A DNA stretch of 8,945 nt from Nitrospirota bacterium (lineage in GTDB: Bacteria; Nitrospirota_A; Leptospirillia; Leptospirillales; Leptospirillaceae), in assembly GCA_027415455.1 (NCBI GenBank), contig DAIBSV010000079.1, positions 1 to 8,945 on the forward strand, written 5' to 3'. Positions 5,602 through 8,945 of this stretch are shown here, piece after piece. A model generated the notes under the pieces. It searched no databases and had not been told where the DNA came from. It worked only from the letters and a program-made list of their open reading frames with translations. Positions within the stretch are counted from its first letter, which is position 1. Each line of letters opens with the position of its first letter. Both the position numbers and the translations under genes were made by a program.

Positions 5602-6589
5602 AAAAAAAGGCCTGTTCCGCCGGTCATTCCGGTCCCGATCTTTTTCAGCAACGCCGCAAATCGTTCGGGTTCTTCGTAGTGCGGCATGTGGGCGGAGGAG
5701 TCGAACCACAGCAACGTCTTGCCCTTCGGCGCCTCAAGGCGATCGAAGTAGCGCCTGGTCAGGAGACCCGGAGCGACCTTGTCGTGGCGGCCCTGAAAGA
5801 GGAATACGGGAACCTCCAGGGACGGAGCCTGGCGAAAAAGATCAAGATCCTTCATGGCGGGAAGAAGGGCGTTCTGCACGACGGAGAGTCCCCCCAACGC
5901 CCGAAAGGCCTCTTTCACAGAGTAGTCCGGCGAGAAGAAGAGACGACAAAGAGTCTTTCTCAGAAGAGATCCGTACCGTTCGCCCCTATGAATCCCTCCG
6001 AACTCCATCATCCACTTCGCCCGTTCCATAAAGGGCGCGCTTCTCGTGTACGGAGGATCCCCGAGATTTCCGAGGGCTCCGAGAGCTTTCCCGTGATCCC
6101 GCCTGATCGCCTCCTTCCACAGGAAATCCATGGCCATCGGCTCGCTTTCCGACAGGCATATATCCGTTCCCACCCCTATGAGGGCGTGAATTCCCTCGGG
6201 AGAATGATGGGCCGCAAGAGCGGAGAGACTCGCTCCAAGAGAAAATCCGAGGAGGGAGAGCTCGAAACCTCCAGGCGTTTGAGAAGAAATTCGATCATTC
6301 CCCGGATATCGAGCACGAGCCTTTGCAGAGGCGCTTCTCCGAAAGACACGTCCGAATGCCAGGATTTCCCGCATCCCCGAAGGTCCCAGAAAACGACCCG
6401 GAACGCCTCTTCCCACCGCAGGGATTTTTGCAATGCGTCCGCCTCATGAATGATGGGAAATCCTGGTCCGGCCTGGACAAGAAGAAGAACCGGAAGATCG
6501 CGTCTTTCGCCTCTCACGAGAATCCATTGAACGTCGTTTCCGACAGAGACGCGCTCCAGCAGGCGGAGGGATGTCGATCCAATCGCCAT
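5598..6589 (-). pseudogene. Alpha/beta hydrolase (prolyl aminopeptidase-like), one-base frameshift
   Basis: Two abutting frames together make one hydrolase of about 330 residues. The first (6589 to about 6272, 106 residues) has the oxyanion motif QAGPG (residues 39-43), a variant of HGGPG, and VVFWDLRGCGKSW. The second (about 6272 to 5598) supplies the nucleophile elbow G-F-S-L-G (Ser about 117), the acid in FQGRHDKVAP and the catalytic His in SSAHMPHYEEP. The frames meet at CTGGAGG (6274-6268); one extra G there (CTGGGAGG) would give an unbroken LLKRLGGFELSLLGFSLG. All active-site parts are kept, so the loss is recent or a sequence error. Start: ATG 6589, with AAAGGA a few nt upstream, one base after the tetR stop. 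It is co-transcribed with tetR; the substrate is unknown. The nine-base A run at 5600-5608 lies over the C-terminal codons. Confidence 0.85.
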
Positions 6590-6590
6590 T

Positions 6591-7211
6591 TTATTCCTTT
6601 CCTTTTTGGACGAGAGAGCGGAGCAGAAGCGTCTTGATCTCCGTTTGCCAGCGGACAGCCGGAGGATCGCACTCCTTGAAATACAGCATCCGGGCAAATT
6701 GTCCCAGAAAGCCGATGGTCAGCGTCACCAGAAGACCGGTCGTTCCTCCCGGGTCGATCGCTCCCTCGATTTTTCCTTTACCGATCCATGCCGCCAACAG
6801 TCCGACCAGGGAAAGCGCCCGCGTTTTCTCTCCGACTTGGGGCCAGTAGAGTCGAAGATTTTCGTGGACATAAAGAACGGCGTCAAGATTCCGGTCCAGG
6901 AAGCGGACATAAGACTTAACCAGAGCGTCCAGATCCTCCTCGAACGAATGACGCGGAGACAGGGCCTGAGCCACCCCCCGGACCAATTCGTCATAACAGC
7001 GCTCGAAGAGATGGATCGCGAGGGCGTCCTTGCTGTCGAAAAACTTGTATAGCACCGTGTTGCTGTATCCGGTGGCGCTTGCGATATCCCGAAGGCTCGT
7101 TTCGCAAAGTCCGTCCCGGACAAACAGGCGCAAGGCTTCCCGCAGAATGGCCTGCTTCGAGGGAGGCTCGTCGGGGTCTCCCGGAGTAAACGGGGAAAGT
7201 TCAGTCGCCAT
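6591..7211 (-). CDS. TetR-family transcriptional regulator (of the hydrolase and SRPBCC units)
   Basis: This 206-residue protein has a TetR DNA-binding domain at about residues 17-64, with the helix-turn-helix TSLRDIASATGYSNTVLYKFF at about 38-58 followed by DSKDAL. The C-terminal ligand domain is helical (WPQVGEKTRALSLVGLLAAWI, then a GFLGQFARMLYF helix). An acidic, Pro-rich tail of about 16 residues precedes the domain. The stop is one base before the hydrolase ATG, so they form an operon. The ATG at 7211 has only AAAGG ending 1 nt away, too close for a normal ribosome site, while a -10 ends 6 nt before it; a leaderless mRNA is likely. It probably binds the GTTATC-N4-GCTAAC site in its own promoter and the copy at 5575-5590, thereby controlling hydrolase and SRPBCC genes together. 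Confidence 0.93.
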   Translation of the reverse strand: MATELSPFTPGDPDEPPSKQAILREALRLFVRDGLCETSLRDIASATGYSNTVLYKFFDSKDALAIHLFERCYDELVRGVAQALSPRHSFEEDLDALVKSYVRFLDRNLDAVLYVHENLRLYWPQVGEKTRALSLVGLLAAWIGKGKIEGAIDPGGTTGLLVTLTIGFLGQFARMLYFKECDPPAVRWQTEIKTLLLRSLVQKGKE

Positions 7212-7217
7212 GCCTTT

Positions 7218-7246
7218 AAGTTAGCAATTGATAACTCTCAAGTCAA
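7218..7246 (-). promoter_or_regulatory. Promoter and TetR operator of the tetR-hydrolase unit
   Basis: On the minus strand TTGACT (7246-7241) and TAACTT (7223-7218) are 17 bp apart. GTTATC-AATT-GCTAAC (7235-7220), a 16-bp palindrome with one mismatched pair, lies in the spacer and overlaps the -10. The -10 ends 6 nt before the tetR ATG. This suits autorepression by the TetR protein. The nearly identical element at 5573-5601 makes the assignment stronger than either alone. Confidence 0.72.
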
Positions 7247-7297
7247 GCAGATCGTTCCTGGAGGAGTCTTGTCGTCGGAGTGGCCGGAACCGTCTTT

Positions 7298-7385
7298 GGT
7301 CCTGCGTGCGGAAGAAGGCTCCCCTCAAAGGGACTCTTCCGAAGACCGTCCAGGCGATCTGGAGTGGCCTTCGCACTTCAGGACC
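7298..7385. other. Intergenic region able to fold into a branched stem structure
   Basis: Between the tetR promoter and the end of the restriction gene lie about 240 bases without a convincing gene. Within them GGTCCTG (7298-7304) plus GTGCG (7306-7310) pair with CGCAC (7372-7376) plus CAGGACC (7379-7385). Inside are a hairpin GGAAGA (7310-7315)/TCTTCC (7335-7340), with CCCT/AGGG at its tip, and a hairpin TCCAG (7349-7353)/CTGGA (7359-7363). Together they outline a three-way junction. There is no T-tract on either side, so a simple terminator is not supported. It could be a small RNA, the folded end of the restriction transcript, or chance pairing in GC-rich DNA. Confidence 0.3.
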
Positions 7386-7483
7386 TACGACCACTGTCCC
7401 GTCTGGAAGAGACGCTTTTCTCCCCGCGAATGGAGACTGGAGGGTCCCCTTCGTCGGGAGGCGCGCTGTGGCTCGTGCGCGCT

Positions 7484-8945
7484 TCAGCCAAGCTGATCGA
7501 CACGCCAGATGGCCGTAGCCTGAGCCGCCATCCAGTTCTGCCGGGCGGCGATCCTCTCCGGCGTCCACTCGGCGTTGTCCTCGGCGAGCTTTTTCGTAAT
7601 TGCGAATCCGCTTTGCTGGTAGATCGTCCGCTTCCGGGCATAATCCGCCGCTCCGAGATCCCTGTTCGCACCGGCATCGAGCAGGGTCATGTTTCCGAGC
7701 CTGTCCATCAGCGCGTCCGCGTCGTCATTGCCGAACCCGCCCCAGCCGTCCGGCGCGTTTTGCGGCAGGACATGTTCGATCGTGAATGCGTCGCTCAGGA
7801 AATTCTGGTCCTGACCGGAAAGGTGCTTTTCGATGGCGCACAGGATGAAGCGGGCCACGCGGTTGTTGCGCGAGTCCGTGGTGCGGATGGTCTTCTCGGC
7901 AAAGGCTGTCCGGAACGCCGCGTCATCCGGGTAAATACCTCGCAAGGACTGCAGAGCGGGACCGAGATTCTTCAGATCCTGCCTGGACACGCGCTCTGCG
8001 ACATCGTTGTACTTGCGTTCCTGCTCGCTGGCGCTGTAAGAGCCGATCACGTTGAATCGCATCGAAATCACGACCGTCGCGCGAAGCAGTCCGGTGAAGT
8101 CCGGCGCATCGAAAATCCGTTTGGCGGCCAGAAGCAAAGGAAAAGGCTGCCGCACCCGGAAGGTTTTCAGCACGCCCGCCAATTGCTTGTCTTCTTTCGA
8201 CCATTCAGAGGACTCGGGGGAGGAAAGCGCCAGATAGGTGTCGAGGTCCTCTTCCATGTCGCGCAACAGCCGGAATACCACCTCGGGGGTACCCACCTGA
8301 GACCGGATCGTCTTGAACAGGTCGGATTGGCGAACGAAGCTCCGGCGGCTGTTCCAGTGCACGCGCAGGAAGTCGGGGAAGTTCTCCGACTGGAGTCGGC
8401 CGACGATGGCCTCCCACCGGTCTTCGAGATTACGCAGCTCGTGATCGGTCTCCCGACCTCGATCGAGAACCGAGAACATGTAATTCTTGAGGAGGTCGGT
8501 CGCCGATAGCCGGACACCGCGTGCGTTGAGCGTCTCGAAGACCTTATAGGCGTTCAGCTCATCGGTCACGGTGATCACCGTGAAGAACAAGCGGTCGCTG
8601 ACATCCTCGACCAGCTTGGCGAGCCGCATGCCCTCGTCGCCTGTACTCTTCTTCAAGTACTCGGCAACACGCTTGTCGAACCATTCGAAGGCCTTGCGCA
8701 GCAAGTGCTCCGAGGCGCGGAATCCCCGTTGGGGAAGGTGCCCGAGCGGTACCAGATAGGTCTGAAAATAGTGGTTGTTGTTGCGGTTGAGGGTGAGTTT
8801 GGGACGCGCAACCAGCGTGACCGGATCGAGATAGCCCACATAGGTTTGGCGGATTTGGTCCGCACGCCGTTTGTTAGCTTCAGGGTCGTTGCCGTTGTCG
8901 ATCAGACGCTGGAGGTTCTTGAGCACGGCGATTACGATGAGGCTG
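7484..8945 (-). CDS. DUF262-DUF1524 (GmrSD-type) restriction protein, N terminus beyond the window
   Basis: About 486 residues are visible, open to the right edge; the first residues of the gene, including the usual DGQQR motif of the ParB-like DUF262 domain, lie outside. The visible DUF262 part shows FFTVITVTDELNAYKVFETL followed by NARGVRLSATDLLKN, the conserved end of that NTP-using domain. A helical middle region leads to a C-terminal DUF1524 HNH-type nuclease domain with IEHVLPQN (His about 96 residues from the end) and RLGNMTLLDAGANRDLG. Fused DUF262-DUF1524 proteins are type IV-like restriction enzymes; GmrSD cuts glucosylated hydroxymethylcytosine DNA, and SspE and BrxU have related domains. 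An apparent GTG start at 8926 falls mid-domain and is not the real start. Codon use and base make-up differ from the genes to the left, which suggests acquisition by transfer. It converges on no gene but faces the gap before tetR. Confidence 0.88.
   Translation of the reverse strand, partial: SLIVIAVLKNLQRLIDNGNDPEANKRRADQIRQTYVGYLDPVTLVARPKLTLNRNNNHYFQTYLVPLGHLPQRGFRASEHLLRKAFEWFDKRVAEYLKKSTGDEGMRLAKLVEDVSDRLFFTVITVTDELNAYKVFETLNARGVRLSATDLLKNYMFSVLDRGRETDHELRNLEDRWEAIVGRLQSENFPDFLRVHWNSRRSFVRQSDLFKTIRSQVGTPEVVFRLLRDMEEDLDTYLALSSPESSEWSKEDKQLAGVLKTFRVRQPFPLLLAAKRIFDAPDFTGLLRATVVISMRFNVIGSYSASEQERKYNDVAERVSRQDLKNLGPALQSLRGIYPDDAAFRTAFAEKTIRTTDSRNNRVARFILCAIEKHLSGQDQNFLSDAFTIEHVLPQNAPDGWGGFGNDDADALMDRLGNMTLLDAGANRDLGAADYARKRTIYQQSGFAITKKLAEDNAEWTPERIAARQNWMAAQATAIWRVDQLG

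Noticed and set aside
5590..5625. Terminator at the end of the hydrolase gene because of the run of T on the minus strand
   Set aside because: The T-run lies inside the last codons and no stable stem precedes it; it is better explained as coding sequence running into the -35 box.
7269..7496. Possible 75-codon gene in the gap (TTG start, Trp-rich product)
   Set aside because: GC-rich third positions are mildly suggestive, but the GGAGGAG lies only 2 nt from a rare TTG start, nothing is recognised in the protein and its end overlaps the restriction gene. Not supported enough to list.
7280..8509. Plus-strand open frame of 409 codons
   Set aside because: It is antisense to the DUF262-DUF1524 gene, whose protein has clear motifs.
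1..8945. CRISPR arrays, tRNA or rRNA genes, insertion sequences
   Set aside because: No regularly spaced repeats, no tRNA cloverleaf or rRNA sequence, and no transposase with terminal repeats were seen.

Overview
The window is bacterial DNA of fairly high GC with dense, tightly packed genes. Codon choice favours G/C in third positions, Shine-Dalgarno sites are strong (AGGAGG-like), and neighbours often share ATGA stop/start overlaps. I cannot name the species from the sequence. The style fits a Gram-negative or deeply branching environmental bacterium.

Layout, left to right. (1) 1-2059, minus strand: a tetR regulator, an MFS transporter of the YbfB/YjiJ type and the start of a glyceraldehyde-3-phosphate dehydrogenase gene, apparently one operon read leftwards. 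(2) 2060-3169, plus strand: a palindromic operator, a marR regulator and a small four-helix membrane protein. (3) 3225-4599, plus strand: a promoter with two copies of a 12-bp repeat, then SRPBCC protein, EVE-domain (UPF0310) protein and MarR regulator, with overlapping ends. (4) 4660-7246, minus strand: two convergently ordered units under near-identical promoters, tetR plus an alpha/beta hydrolase broken by a one-base frameshift, and a second SRPBCC gene plus a metallo-beta-lactamase/lactonase-like gene that ends before its catalytic motif. (5) 7247-7483: a non-coding gap that can fold into a three-way-junction-like structure. (6) 7484-8945, minus strand: the C-terminal part of a DUF262-DUF1524 (GmrSD-type) restriction protein running off the window end.

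The theme of 1-7246 is a series of four small regulator-led modules (two TetR, two MarR). Each has its own promoter, and each promoter carries a different repeat or palindrome. The best regulatory signal is in module 4: the tetR promoter and the SRPBCC promoter share the same -35, 17-bp spacer, operator and -10 arrangement, so a single TetR protein probably controls both transcripts. Both tetR genes have a promoter so close to the ATG that their mRNAs are probably leaderless. Two genes of module 4 look damaged (frameshift and truncation), so this regulon may be decaying, unless the frameshift is a sequencing error. The DUF262-DUF1524 gene looks different in composition and probably belongs to a separate defence region to the right.
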